From: Elmis aenea | Lineage: Eukaryota > Arthropoda > Insecta > Coleoptera > Elmidae | Assembly (NCBI GenBank): GCA_947652605.1 | Contig: OX393581.1 | Span: 46,895,924 to 46,959,923 of the forward strand | Reading direction: 5' to 3' | Length of the DNA stretch: 64,000 bases | Shown here: positions 32,111 to 43,563 of the stretch, in pieces | Numbering within the stretch: the stretch's first letter is position 1 | Layout of the letters: every line of letters begins with the position of its first letter | Notes under the pieces: model-generated | Seen by the model: only the letters and a program-made list of their open reading frames with translations | What the model was told of the DNA's origin: nothing | Database searches by the model: none | Program-made: the position numbers and the translations under genes

Positions 32111-32335
32111 TTATGTTGAACCGTTCATACAAAGTCCACGTAAACACTTTTTTATTTCTTGTGCTAGCTGAGCTCTTGGTACTTCAACTTCGTTTCTAGA
32201 ATTCACATCTCGAAGTTTAACCACACCTTTCTGTATTTCGGATTCTCCTAAAATAACGGCTAACGGTATACCATATTCTTCGCAGTGCTGTAGCTGAACT
32301 AGCAGCTTCGGATTTTTCTTATACGACTGCTCCAC
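32111..32335 (-). CDS. HARS1 (HisRS): HisRS exon 7 (anticodon-binding domain, stop)
   Basis: [40 protein letters not shown], ends GLCMNGST*. Entry phase 0 after ttcttag. Confidence 0.93.
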   Translation of the reverse strand: MEQSYKKNPKLLVQLQHCEEYGIPLAVILGESEIQKGVVKLRDVNSRNEVEVPRAQLAQEIKKCLRGLCMNGST

Positions 32336-35300
32336 CTAAGAACACAAAATAAAAGTTGTAACGCTGCATCCTAAACATATTAGAAACTTTGAGTGCATAT
32401 CATTGTTACTATTATTACTACAGCGTTGTAATGATCTTTAGTAGTTTGACATTATTAGCATCAGACCACGGTCTACTAGACAGGTTAGGAAGCCTGTCAA
32501 AAAATCTGGAACTTTTCGACATAAATTTCCGCTAGGTGGCGATAAAAGTCTAAGAACCATTCGCCATAAAAATCCGTTAGATGGCGATTATGTTTAAGAA
32601 CACATTTTGAACAAAACTGACTTAAAAATTCGGTTAAAACATTTTAATGTACGTCATCTGATTGATTAAATTTGAATTTTTTAAGCGAGAGCTTATAAAT
32701 CTTGCTGACTGTCAAAATCTTGTGCACGAACCGGTTCTTGGACTTATCGCCATCTAGCGATAATTTTTGGCGAACGGTTCTTAGACTTATCGCCATCTGT
32801 GGGATAATTTACGGAACTAGTTACCGGCCTCAGTCGGTTTTATATGGGAGTTTCCGAACCTGTGTAGTAGACCGTGCATCAGACAAATGCCAAAACGTTG
32901 GATAGTAAATCGATCTGACAGTGACAATATTATTAGCTGTTCATATACTTATTGTAAAAGACATGCAAAAAATTATGTATTAATTAAATTGGGCATGGAT
33001 GATAATAAAAGACACATGTCATTATGAATAATAAATTAAGCATAACAAGAGAAAGTATCTTAATACCGACGGACTGGAGGAGGGTGCCCATTATCGTCAT
33101 TTAGGGCTGGCGATAGTAAATAAGGCATAACGAAGGCTTAAAAGGGTCATGTAAAAGAATACCTGAAAAGGTGAACCTTTTAACTTTTTAAAACAAGGTA
33201 ATTACCTTTTAGATTTTTTACCAACTATTTGAATGTAAAGACAAACATTTAAAGTTAGCATATACTTAAAACAATTCCAACACTAATGGAATGTAAGTGC
33301 AATTATACTAATGAAGTTGACTGACCTATGATAATTTTAATTTAGGTTGATTTTGTTTTTTTTGCATTTAATCAAATCAGTTTAAGTTACGTGCAATATA
33401 TTTTTATTCTAATGTAGGTACCACTGTGAGGTAATTAACTCTTCATGTCTCATTTTAATGAATACAGACTAATGCATGCAAATTATTCGTTATGACAAGT
33501 GACAACGATCACTAATTGATCAAATTTATGGCAAATTCGATTAACAGGAAATAAGTTAGATGAAACTAATATAAACATTAATAAAATAATAGGCTATCAA
33601 ACTATTGAAAAGTTGTAGGTGAATTAATGGACACACTCATAAACTTTCTAAAATTAAGATGTGGTAAATTACTATTGGTTCAAGTTCCACAAATAACGTG
33701 CTTAATTTACAACTAAACAAAATTTGGCTTAAGTATACAAACTTTTTATTTTTCTCTCGACACTACAATAGCCAGTTAAAAATACCTTTATGCAAGGAGT
33801 TTTATAATTATACTGACAATTTGAATATGATGTACGCAAAAAGGGGTTAAATTTCTTCATACATATACAGGGTGGTCCACATAGAAGGGCCACTATTGGG
33901 ATCTCATAAACGGTAAGAGTTACAAAGAAGTTAAATTAGACAAATTGTTCCAGTTTCTGAGACCTATTCAGTGGTGCTTTAATGTTTTAAAAAAGTTCCA
34001 TGGCACACTAGATAATAAACAAAAATCAAAATGGACATTTTTTTAAAAATCGCTAATAGCTCTGTTATACTTGATGGTATAAAAATACTTTTGGAGAAAA
34101 AGTAGCAGATTTTTGTACGCACTGTAAAATTAAAACATTAATTTGTTTCATTATTGTTTAAATTTACGGCACTCCATATCAAGTTAAATACATTAAACTT
34201 TATATTATTGAAAAAAGGAAAAAACAAAAGCTTTTTCATGATGTTATAGCCAACTATGGTTTCCATTAAAAAAAATGCAAAATTGTAATTTATCTTAGAA
34301 TTTAAACAATATTAAAACAAATGAGTGTTTTCATTTTACAGTGCATAAAAAATCTACAACTTTTTCCCCAAAAATATTTTTGTACCATCAAGTATAACCG
34401 AATTATTAACAATTTAAAAAATGCCCATTTTGATTTTTGTTTATTATCTAGCGTGCCATGGAACTTTTTTAAAACATTAAAGCATCACTAAATAGGTCTC
34501 AGACGGGAAACAATTTGTCTAATTTAAACTTCTTTGTAACTCTTACTGTTTAGGAGATCCCAATAGTGGCCTTTTTATGTGGACCACTCTGTATATATGA
34601 AATAATTTTAGAAGGGAGATAAAGAAACAGTTTTAAAATTGGTAAAACCGTTTAAAATGAAACAGAATTGACATACAAATTTAAAAAAAAAACAACCTTA
34701 CAACATATAAGCTTTAAGCAACCCATCAAAAAACCAGTTTTGTGACTCATACATTAAAAACATTTTATTACAGTTAAAAAAAATTGTTATGTATGGGATT
34801 CACTTTCAAAATGTGACACAAATTTAGTGTAACATTTTAGAACGCCTACCTTAACCTTTCATCAGACCATTTATATGCGGACATTGAATGACATTCGGAA
34901 ACTAAACGATACGGCAAAATTACTGTAAAACCAGTTTTATGTATTTAATGCATGATCCAGCAAAAACAACAGCATAAATTTCAGAAGAGGCCCGTTTAGC
35001 ATGCAAATTTTACAAAAAATGTGAACTAGTTCATAGGATTACAAAACAACGGTGAAAGTGAGAGTGGTTTGTAATTTGCAACAGCCAATAAGATTGCTAC
35101 AGACTAGAGGTGTGTCAAGATATAATTTTACTGTAATAATATGGAACAAAAGTTAAGTTTTTCAAATTGTTACTTTGAATTTCAAGGAAATGACAAAGCA
35201 AGAATGCCACGATATTGTATTACGACGCCCAATGTTCAAGGTTATTATTTTGGTCAGGGAAATCTGCTACATTTAAATTAAACCTTGACATATACTAAAT

Positions 35301-38300
35301 GCATTTCTATGGTATGTTATTATAGAAGAAGCTCATTATATTACAAATATCAGCAACAGAAATTAGAAAATGCCGCTACAGTAAATTGGAATAAAATAAA
35401 TACAGGGTGTCCCAGCCAAGACGAATTATTCGATAGCTCTGTTATTAGTAATAATATTAAAAAAAGTTAAATATAAAAGTTGTTTGTAATCATTTACTAC
35501 ATCACCTAAAATTATTTTCAACTATACACAGTGTTTTGTTTTTGCCCTCTGATACTAAACATTGTTTTTTTATATGAAACACTCTCTATATTTAATAATT
35601 TTTGGATGTAAAATTAAATTCTCTTTCAAAATTATTATAGGTTGTTTATGCCTAGAATGAACCGTTTTTGAGTTATTAACGTTTTTTTGAAAATTATGAC
35701 AGATGCAGACCGTTATAAAAATATTTATATTTATTAACATAAGAACACCAGAGCAATTTACTCTGGTAATTTATTAGACAATAGTGTCATAGTGATTGTT
35801 GACTAGTTACATTTTTAAAATAATATACTGGGTGTTCGTTATACTCGGTCCATTTCGCTAAACTTTAAACGCATATAAATATATTTTTTTAAATGGGACA
35901 CCCTATATATTTTTACATTTGCTTGTAGAAAATTTAATTAACTTTCAAAGTTGTTAAGCACGTTTTATGTCTAAATATAATATTTTTGAAGTTATTTCGT
36001 TTCTTATGATTATTTGCGAGTGTTTTACCTAAAATAACGGTAGAAGCCTTTGAAAATTTAAAACAATTTGCATTAACTGTCAACCAGAACAGTTAATCGA
36101 CACAATTTCCACTATTATGCCACTAAAAATCCATATTTTTTAAGAACTGTAGAAACACAGCATTCTGGTGTTATTTGCTGCCATTTATGCTGTGTATCTA
36201 CAGCTCTTAAAAAATATGGATTTTTAGTGCCATAATAGTGGAAATTGTGCCGATTAACTGTTCTGGTTGACAGTTCATACAGATTGTTTTAAATTTTCAA
36301 AGGCTACTACCGTTATTTTAGGTAAAGTACTCGCAAATAATCATAAGAAACAAAATAACTTCAAAAATATTATATTTAGACATAAAACATGCTTAACAAC
36401 TTTGAAAGATAATTAAATTTTCTACAAGAAAATGTAAAAATATATAGGGTGTTCCATTAAAAAAAAAGATTTATATGTGTTTAAAGTTTAGGGAAATGGA
36501 CCGAGTATAACGAACACCCTGTATATTATTTTAAAAATGTAACTAGTCAACAATCACTATGACACTATTGTCTAATAAATTACCAGAGTAAATTGCTCTG
36601 GTGTTCTTATGTTAATAAATATAAATATTTTTATAACGGTCCGCATCTGTCAAAATTTCAAAAAAACGTTAATAACTCAAAAACTGTTCATTTTAGAGAT
36701 TAACAACCTATAATATTTTTGAAAGAGAATTTAATTTTACATCCAAAAATTATAAAATATACAGGGTGTTTCATATAAAAAAACAATGTTTAGTATCAGA
36801 GCGCAAAAACAAAACACTGTGTATAGTTGAAAATAATTTTAGGTTATTTAGTAAATGATTACAAACAACTTTTATATTTAACTTTTTTTAATATTATTAC
36901 CAATAACAGAGCTATCGAATAATTCGTCTTGGCTGGGACTCCCTGTATATGTGTTTGAAATCAATTATGTATGGACTGAATGATTTAAAATCTTTACCTT
37001 GAATCCTTCATCCCATAATTCTTTACAGAGTCGCATTCTATGTTCCAGTAAATTCTTCTGTGCCGAAGCAACATACACTTGTACTTCGGTAGTTCTAACT
37101 TTGCTCTTGGTCGCTGCCATTTTCGCTTCCATAACAGACAATATTCTTTCCACGCCAATAGAGACACCAACACACGGCACTTGTTTACGTTTTGGATCGA
37201 ACAACCCGACCAAATTGTCGTAACGACCTCCTCCAGCTATCGAACCGACGGCTACGTCATTGTTATCGCCTTAAATAATAAATAACAGTGACTACTGCAC
37301 TCAACAAACTGGCACAATCTCCAATAGGTAACGAACAAAATTTTAATTACCCAACAATATCGCTTCATAAATTATTCCGGTATAATAATCTAAACCACGA
37401 GCGAGACTCAAGTCGAACTGTACGTTTTTCGTGACACCAAATAAGTCGCAGTAATTCAGGATTAGTTTCATCTGTTCTAATCCTTCTATTGCTGAGCGAC
37501 TTTTAATTAAACTATCGTCAGTGAGCAACGTCTCGACCAACTCTGATTTTCCGTTCAAGCGTACATATTCTCCAATACGATCTGCTACTTCAGTCGACAA
37601 TCCTTTCTCGTCTATCATTTCTTTTCGTACCTCTTGCCATGGAGACTGTAAACAACCATGATACGATAATTTTTATACAGAGTACTTTTTTACCACTGGC
37701 TTTAAGAATAACTGATTTTTGTGACCATTAACATTAAATTTAGTTGTATCTTATTTCAAAATTATGTATAAATCCCTTGAAGAATGTAGTGGAATTGTAT
37801 TTGATAATTATACAAGGCGTTTCCTAAATATTGCAAAAAAATGCAGGAGATGATTCCTTATCGAAAACTAAGGGGGGACTTTTATATATATTTTTTTCTT
37901 TAGACATCTCCTTTCGGAGTTACACCCCCTAAAGAGGAGTGGTAAAATTAGGTTTTTATTTTATTTCTCAAATGTAGATGAATGATATTCGATAGATGTT
38001 ATGCACTTATTGAAAGGTTTCTCATAGTAGTATTTTCAATCATCTCCCACCCTCACAGGGGGCTGAAAAGTGCGACCCCTGTTGGTTTTTTAATCAGAAC
38101 TTTTTGCTGGGTTGAAATTTTGCATTTTTGTTTTTATTTGAAAGCTTGATTTATTTAGAAACTTTTTTATTCTCTAGTTTTTCCTGAAAAACCTAGTTTT
38201 TGAGTAAAAAAAAAAGTAAACAAGCACCATTAAATATTCCAATATAGAACGATTCATTTTGGAGGTTACCATGGTTTGTTTATGTTCTAATTTTACCGCT

Positions 38301-41300
38301 CCCCTTTAGGGGGGGGTGTAACTCCGAAAGAAGATGTCTAAGGAAAAACTTTTATATTAAAGTCCCCACTTAATTTTCGATAAGGAATCACCTCCTGATT
38401 TTTTTTGCAATATTTAAGAAACACCCTGTGTAACCTTTTTAAAAAATTTTATAGCCTACAAGTTTAATTTAATTACAATACCGTGTGTGTGCCTGCAAAT
38501 TATCATTAAAAAAGCAATAACTCCAATAATATAAATTTTTCCTAATATTTTTAGGGATCAATACATTTTGTACCATTTAAAAAATATATATATATATTCG
38601 TCTTTAAAGCTTAACGAAATGGACCAAGCAAAAGTTACACTAGTCGGCAACTACTATGACACTATTGCCAATCAAGGTTTCAAAGGAATTTGTTTTTTTA
38701 AGTACTGTATGTTAATATCAACTACTCGAAAACAACAGATTGAAGTATAAATAGCGTCATATATTTTTATTAACAAAGTTACAGGGTGTCACACAAGATA
38801 TGCCTTTGTTAATTTTTGCATAAATCGAATGTTTAAGACCCAAAACAAAGGTTTTTACAAAAAAAAAATAATTTATGTATCCATCCATATGCAGGGTGTC
38901 GTCCCAAATATCGTGAACATCATAGAAATCTCGTAAATGGTAAGAGATACGAAGTTGGTTAAATGGGTCAAAATGATCTGATTTAAGAGCAATTGTTCTA
39001 TAAAAAAATCTTGGAAAAATTAACAGTTTTTGCGCTATTGATAAAAAACAAAACACATCAGGTTTTTAATTTTTTCAAGATGTTTTTTCATGGAATAGTT
39101 GCTTTTAAATCATAGATCATTTTGACCCATTTAACCAACTTCGTATCTCTTACTGTTTACGAGATTTTCATGATGTTCACGGTAACTAGGACACCCTGTA
39201 TATGAATGAATACATAAAAAAAAATATTTTTTGGTAAAACCCTTTGTGTTAGGTCCTAAACTTATGCAAAAATTAGCAAAGGCATATCTTTTGGGACACC
39301 CTGTACATATTGTGAGTGAAAACTTAACATTCTGTATAATTGCAAATAAATTTAGTTTACGCAGTAAATGATCTCAAAACTGTAATTTGAAATTTACAAA
39401 AAATATTTTCTCAAATATTCATTAGCAGCATAAAAACATTTTTAACATTTTAGAAGTAACAACAGATATTTAAATTACCGATTAGTACATAAAAACACTT
39501 TCTAATAATTTTTAAATTTGCCGTGCAATCTCTTTAATTACAATGCAATATCTTTTTAGTAATAAACCACAAGTACTGCAATTAAACACAAAATTTTATT
39601 TTGCTTTTATGCTTAGTAAGCTCTAGAAAGTTACTGTTCTTTTTTTAAAAATAAATTAATGGTCTTCAAATGTAATTTGTATTGCCACAAATACTACAAC
39701 AGTAAATAGGTTTGTTATAATTTCTTAAATATGCAGCAAGTTTTTTCCTAATGCAAGAAATAAAATTTAATTTCCTCTTGCGAGAAACTAAGAAGCAAAC
39801 ATTAGATCAATCAAAATAACCAGTAAAAATTTTGAAAATAAAAGTAATAAAATGTCTTTCATAAACTATACAGGGTGTGTATAAATTGACGGAAGCGCTA
39901 CACGTGACGATGTTGTTCGTAAAATTCTAAGTCGAAAATCTTGATACAAAAATGTTGTACCATGCTTCCTATGGACTCAGGAACCATTTAAAGAAAAAAA
40001 ATTGGCAACATTGCATACATTGATTTGCGTTTGGACATTTTTTTATCAGCAATTTTAACTTAGGTATTTACAATTTTTGTTCGAACTGAAAGCCTACAGT
40101 TCGTAAACATAGCTGCAAACTTTTGGGTATCGTAAAACACAAACTAGAAATGATTACGAGAAAAACAGAGATGACAGCTAATGACAATGTTGCCATATGT
40201 ATTATTTTCATTCAAATCAGTGATTTACATATTTTCAACACCAATTTTTGAAAGGAAGAACACAATATCTAGGAAAAAATACTATTCGAAATTTATTTTT
40301 ATTCCAAATTGCAGCTTTTCCATTTGCAAGTATTAAATAATAACGCTTATTAAAGGACTAAATGTCAAAAATTTGAGGACCTCTTGCAGACACAGCAAGC
40401 ATAGTACAACATTTTTGTATTAAGATTTTCGACTTACAATTTTACGAAGAACATCGCCACGTGTAGCGCTTCTGCCAATTTTTACACACCCTGTATATGA
40501 TCAAAATAATGTCAAAAACAATTGAATGTATATAAAATCTAATAACATCTTCATAAATAACTTGCAACCCTCTCAATATTTTCCAAAACTTTACCTATCT
40601 CTTTAAATTAAGATGTTACAGGGCTGGAGTTCTCATTGGGACACCCTGTATAAAAACTTTTAATAACTTGTAAATTCCCTTAGGGCATTTTTATTCTTAC
40701 ATAAGACATAATTATACAAAATACAGTTAATTAGGTATCTCAACATGTACATACTTTCACAAAATCAAACGAAACATGTGATTTACATTTGGCACATAAA
40801 TTGACGAAATTAAATTTCACATTTTAAAAAAATATTTGTTTTCTGTGATATTTGTCAATGGAGTAGCACAGTTGGGAAGTTCAAAACTTTTATTTCAAAT
40901 ATCTTGTGCTTAAAACTTAAAATTTGCATTGTGTGTCAAGGTCAAGCATAATAATAATGAATTTATCCAGCGTTCTTAACAACAAAATTATAGCAAATTA
41001 TAAACCTTGTTACCATGTGTTATATATTAATTTTATATGAATAAATACATCATCGGTAAGCAAAAATAAGATAAAAATAATCTGTTACCAAACGCTTTAT
41101 CAAGAAAACATAAACATGAAAAAGATAATCAACATCACACGCGCACATAGACAAACAAAAGAAGTCTTACCTTGTCCAGCTTATCAACCGCAGAACAAAT
41201 AGTTCGAAACTTTTCCTGTGGCACCCCACATGCTTCAAACATACCGTCCAAAAGAAGTCTATGATTTAATTTAATAACGAATGGTCCGAGCTGTAGCGAG

Positions 41301-43563
41301 TCCAAAATTTCATGTACCACTTTAACGCATTCTGCATCAGGGATCATGGGGTCATATGCACCGGCGATATCGAAATCCTGTTAATCGATTCATAAATAAG
41401 GCAATTAACGCTTGCGACGAACGATTACTTACACACTGGTAAAATTCCCTGTATCTACCTCGAGCAATCGAAGGGTTATCTCGACGATATACTTTCGCAA
41501 TTTGATACCGTTTAATACTGGAAATTTTGTTCATGGCCAAGAATCTGGCAAAAGGAACTGTTAGATCGTATCTTAGTGACAAAATTTCACCACCCTGATC
41601 TTTTAAGTCGTAAATTAACTTTGAATCTTCGCCATATTTACCCGTTAATACATCCTGCAAATAAGTTTATTGAAATGTCGTCTTTCGTTACATACAGGGT
41701 GGTCCAATTCAAAGTAATTGTAAGAAACCTTACGATTTAGGTCTTTAGAAACTACTTTTTCGATATAAATTCAATGTGTTATCGCTACAAAAAAATTTAA
41801 ATATCCAAGAATTTAAAAATCGGCCGAGTTTTGATTTAAAAAAATATTTTTAACTTGTACCACCCTGTACATTTTAAAAACTCGAAGATACCTTTAATTC
41901 AAATATAGGAGTGTCAATTGTTTCGGCACCATGACGTTTAAATACTGCTATGATCTTATCAAATACGGATAAACGTATGGCCATCTGTTGTGGCGAAAAA
42001 TCTCTTGTACCTTTGGGGGTTTTAAGAATAAATTTTTGGGGTCCTCCAGCTGCATCTTCACTTTCTAGACTTAATTGTGACTTAAGTTCTAGAAGTTTTG
42101 CTACCTCATTTTCTATCTATATTGAAACGAAAATTAGGTGTAAATAAAAATGCACAAACAAATAACCAATATGAAAAATCGAATGATTTTTAATTCCTTT
42201 ATATTATAAAATTTAATTACTACGTAGAAAATCGAGTATCTCCTATACAAACATGTTAAAGAATTTGCAGTTTTTCAATAAATAACAGCAATATATGCTA
42301 ATTACATTAAATAATATAGATACTAGCATTTTAAATGTCACATACTTCAAAGAAATTTACACATTGCTCAATACTTTTCAAAAATGCACCGTGTAATCAA
42401 AATTAAAAGTGAAATAATATTGAAGCACATGAACTGATACTACTACCTCATACTGATAAAAAAAAAGCAAAAATAAACAACATTAAATAATATTAGTAGT
42501 CTTTTATACATAATATATACTATAATCTCTCGCATCAATAAAATAAGTCGTATAGTATACTAGTTTTTTGGTCTTGTTGTCAAACTTAAGGTTACACTTG
42601 AATATTTATTGACAATATGAAATTAATATTCACAACTATCTGCTTGGAAATGACTTTGTGAGGTAAAAGACAATGCAATACATCATGCTTAAAAACGTTA
42701 TACCATGTAATTGAAAGTCACTGACCTGTGGTTTGCCAGAATAGGTTGCAGTACCACCATATAAAAAGTTGGGAGATCCCACAGGCCGTGACAATTGTGC
42801 AATCGAGCGAAGAATCCGCATAGTAGAAAAGTTACGATGGATAATCGATGTCCCACAAATTTATAAAATGATGAAAAACTTGGTCAGCACTTAATTAACC
42901 GAAAACTAAACAAGAAATACTTTTACCTGACAGTCCAGAAGAGATTTTAATAATTTATAGCGAGACATGTCATCAGAAAGTGGAAAATTCGCTCTTTCAG
43001 AATCTGAATAACTACTTATATGAACAAACCACCGATATAAATGTTTATAATTTCCAACGGTTTTTTCAGGGATTATTTTATGTATCTCCTGATCTGTCAC
43101 TGTAGGTGAATATCCACAAAAGTAACTTCGTGTTGATAGAAACTCATTCAATAACGAAAGGTGCCTTTCAGTTAAGTTACATTTTGAAGATATTCCATTA
43201 ATACCCTGCAGGTACAATCATTTTAGAACAACAAAAACCAAGGTGTTGTGACGCAACTAAACAATATGAACTTGTAAAAAAAGTAAAAGTATTACTACTT
43301 GAAATATTAATATTGTCAATACGACACAGCAAAATTTTAACCTAAACTTTAAGATTTTACAACTAAGCTGATTGCAAAACTAAATAAAACCCTTCAGTTG
43401 AATAAATTAACGTGAAATCTCGTAAATGTTTGAATTTAAACACATGATGCAATAATAATAATCGTGTACTTACCTGTTCTTTACTTTCTTTGGCGGATTT
43501 CAATTTTCTTACAACATCACCTTGTTCTTTAATTAATTGCTCTAATTTTGCTTTATTTGACAT
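32111..43563 (-). CDS. HARS1 (HisRS): Histidyl-tRNA synthetase, cytosolic form (7 exons)
   Basis: Charges tRNA-His with histidine using ATP; class II synthetase, a homodimer. Exons in coding order: 43474-43563, 41892-42116, 41433-41654, 41171-41377, 37351-37645, 36998-37269 and 32111-32335. They total 1536 nt, 511 residues, close to the human protein. Domains: short WHEP helix region (1-30, [20 protein letters not shown]), catalytic core with motif 2 (GRYREFYQC), histidine-specific [10 protein letters not shown] and [10 protein letters not shown], motif 3 ([10 protein letters not shown]), and the anticodon-binding domain ending [11 protein letters not shown]. All exons join in frame and no disabling change is seen. 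Two extra in-frame exons allow other N-termini. Introns are loaded with foldback elements. Confidence 0.96.
32461..32884. mobile_element. Element with internal GATGGCGATAAG repeats, copy 2 (424 bp)
   Basis: Ends are complementary: tcagaccacggtctacta with caggtt at left, aacctg with tagtagaccgtgcatcaga at right. Inside are several (a)gatggcgat/atcgccatc units. In the last HisRS intron. Confidence 0.75.
32885..33865. other. HisRS last intron, nothing recognised
   Basis: AT-rich intronic DNA without a repeat or ORF I can support. Confidence 0.5.
33866..34593. mobile_element. Foldback element, 'ggtccacatagaaggg' family, copy 2
   Basis: tacagggtggtccacataga at left, gtggaccactctgta at right; same internal motifs as 23511-24234. 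Lies in the HisRS intron. Confidence 0.93.
34594..35400. other. HisRS intron DNA, nothing recognised
   Basis: AT-rich, no supported repeat or gene. Confidence 0.5.
35401..36947. mobile_element. Foldback element, 1.55 kb, with nested palindromes
   Basis: Outer ends tacagggtgtcccagccaag and cttggctgggactccctgta. A second pair inside (gggtgttcgttatactcggt near 35829 and its complement near 36520), and a third around 36120-36250, are centred on the same point. The outer arm matches 5787-7122. It ends 50 bp from the donor of HisRS exon 6. Confidence 0.93.
36998..37269 (-). CDS. HARS1 (HisRS): HisRS exon 6 (motif 3)
   Basis: [38 protein letters not shown], ends LWDEGFK|gtaaag (phase 0). Entry phase 1. 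Confidence 0.95.
37351..37645 (-). CDS. HARS1 (HisRS): HisRS exon 5 (LDYYTG motif)
   Basis: [20 protein letters not shown] to [20 protein letters not shown]. Exit phase 1 at TTG G|gtaatt. The following intron is 81 bp. Confidence 0.95.
37811..38432. mobile_element. Foldback element, 0.62 kb
   Basis: tacaaggcgtttcctaaata at left and tatttaagaaacaccctgtg at right, with cagggggctgaaaagtgcga inside on one arm. It corresponds to the inner part of the element at 5787-7122, here as an independent insertion in the HisRS intron. Confidence 0.88.
38780..39305. mobile_element. Foldback element with another foldback at its centre
   Basis: Outer ends tacagggtgtcacacaagat / gggacaccctgta, with atatgcctttgttaattttt pairing near 39280. 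Exactly in the centre is a second complete palindrome (38889-39201). Confidence 0.9.
38889..39201. mobile_element. Inner foldback element, 0.31 kb
   Basis: gcagggtgtcgtcccaaata / aggacaccctgta ends, with tcgtaaatggtaagagatac near 38932 and its complement near 39140. Distantly like the 'ggtccacatagaaggg' family. Confidence 0.85.
39306..39868. other. HisRS intron DNA, nothing recognised
   Basis: AT-rich intronic DNA without supported features. Confidence 0.5.
39869..40495. mobile_element. Foldback element, 0.63 kb
   Basis: tacagggtgtgtataaattg and caatttttacacaccctgta ends; gaagcgctacacgtgacgat near 39891 pairs with atcgccacgtgtagcgcttc near 40454. Confidence 0.93.
40496..41170. other. HisRS intron DNA with a single foldback end
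   Basis: gttctcattgggacaccctgta near 40630 is one end of a foldback element without a partner. Otherwise nothing recognised. Confidence 0.5.
41171..41377 (-). CDS. HARS1 (HisRS): HisRS exon 4
   Basis: [20 protein letters not shown] to [11 protein letters not shown]; phase 0 both sides. Continues motif 2 from exon 3 (FYQC|DFDIAG). Confidence 0.95.
41433..41654 (-). CDS. HARS1 (HisRS): HisRS exon 3 (motif 2)
   Basis: [36 protein letters not shown] and [18 protein letters not shown]. Phase 0 both sides; the downstream intron is 55 bp. Confidence 0.95.
41693..41869. mobile_element. Short MITE (177 bp) filling a HisRS intron
   Basis: tacagggtggtccaattcaa at left, ttgtaccaccctgta at right. The intron (41655-41891) is 237 bp, so three quarters of it is this element. 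Confidence 0.85.
41892..42116 (-). CDS. HARS1 (HisRS): HisRS exon 2 (start of catalytic core)
   Basis: [54 protein letters not shown]. Entry phase 0, accepting the WHEP exon, the cassette exon or the mitochondrial exon. Confidence 0.94.
42117..42725. other. HisRS intron DNA, nothing recognised
   Basis: AT-rich; no supported element. Confidence 0.5.
42726..42821 (-). CDS. HARS1 (HisRS): HisRS alternative first exon: mitochondrial presequence
   Basis: Encodes [20 protein letters not shown] plus [12 protein letters not shown] (32 residues, several Arg/Lys, no acidic residue), ending CAG|gtcagt in phase 0 and joining exon 2 at IENEV. Composition and position fit a mitochondrial targeting peptide that replaces the WHEP exon, giving a 513-residue mitochondrial HisRS. 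An in-frame TAA upstream supports the ATG. A single gene for both HisRS forms is known in several invertebrates. Its promoter would have to lie inside the first intron. Confidence 0.8.
42927..43205 (-). CDS. HARS1 (HisRS): HisRS cassette exon: GST-C/eEF1B-like domain (93 aa)
   Basis: A 279-nt open exon, phase 0 at both ends, between acceptor ttgtacctgcag and donor CAG|gtaaaa. The translation contains [20 protein letters not shown] and [20 protein letters not shown], with the pattern LN.YL..+SY..GY.P...D...LRW..HI.SY of the GST-C-like N-terminal domain of eEF1B and of the alternative exon of cysteinyl-tRNA synthetase. Inserted between WHEP (SKEQ) and the core (IENEV), it would give a 604-residue protein. 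Role inferred: docking to elongation factor or synthetase complexes. Whether it is spliced in, and how often, is unknown. Confidence 0.72.
43474..43563 (-). CDS. HARS1 (HisRS): HisRS exon 1 (WHEP helix, cytosolic start)
   Basis: [20 protein letters not shown] and [10 protein letters not shown], exit phase 0 at CAG|gtaagt. Typical shortened WHEP motif of animal HisRS. Confidence 0.9.
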
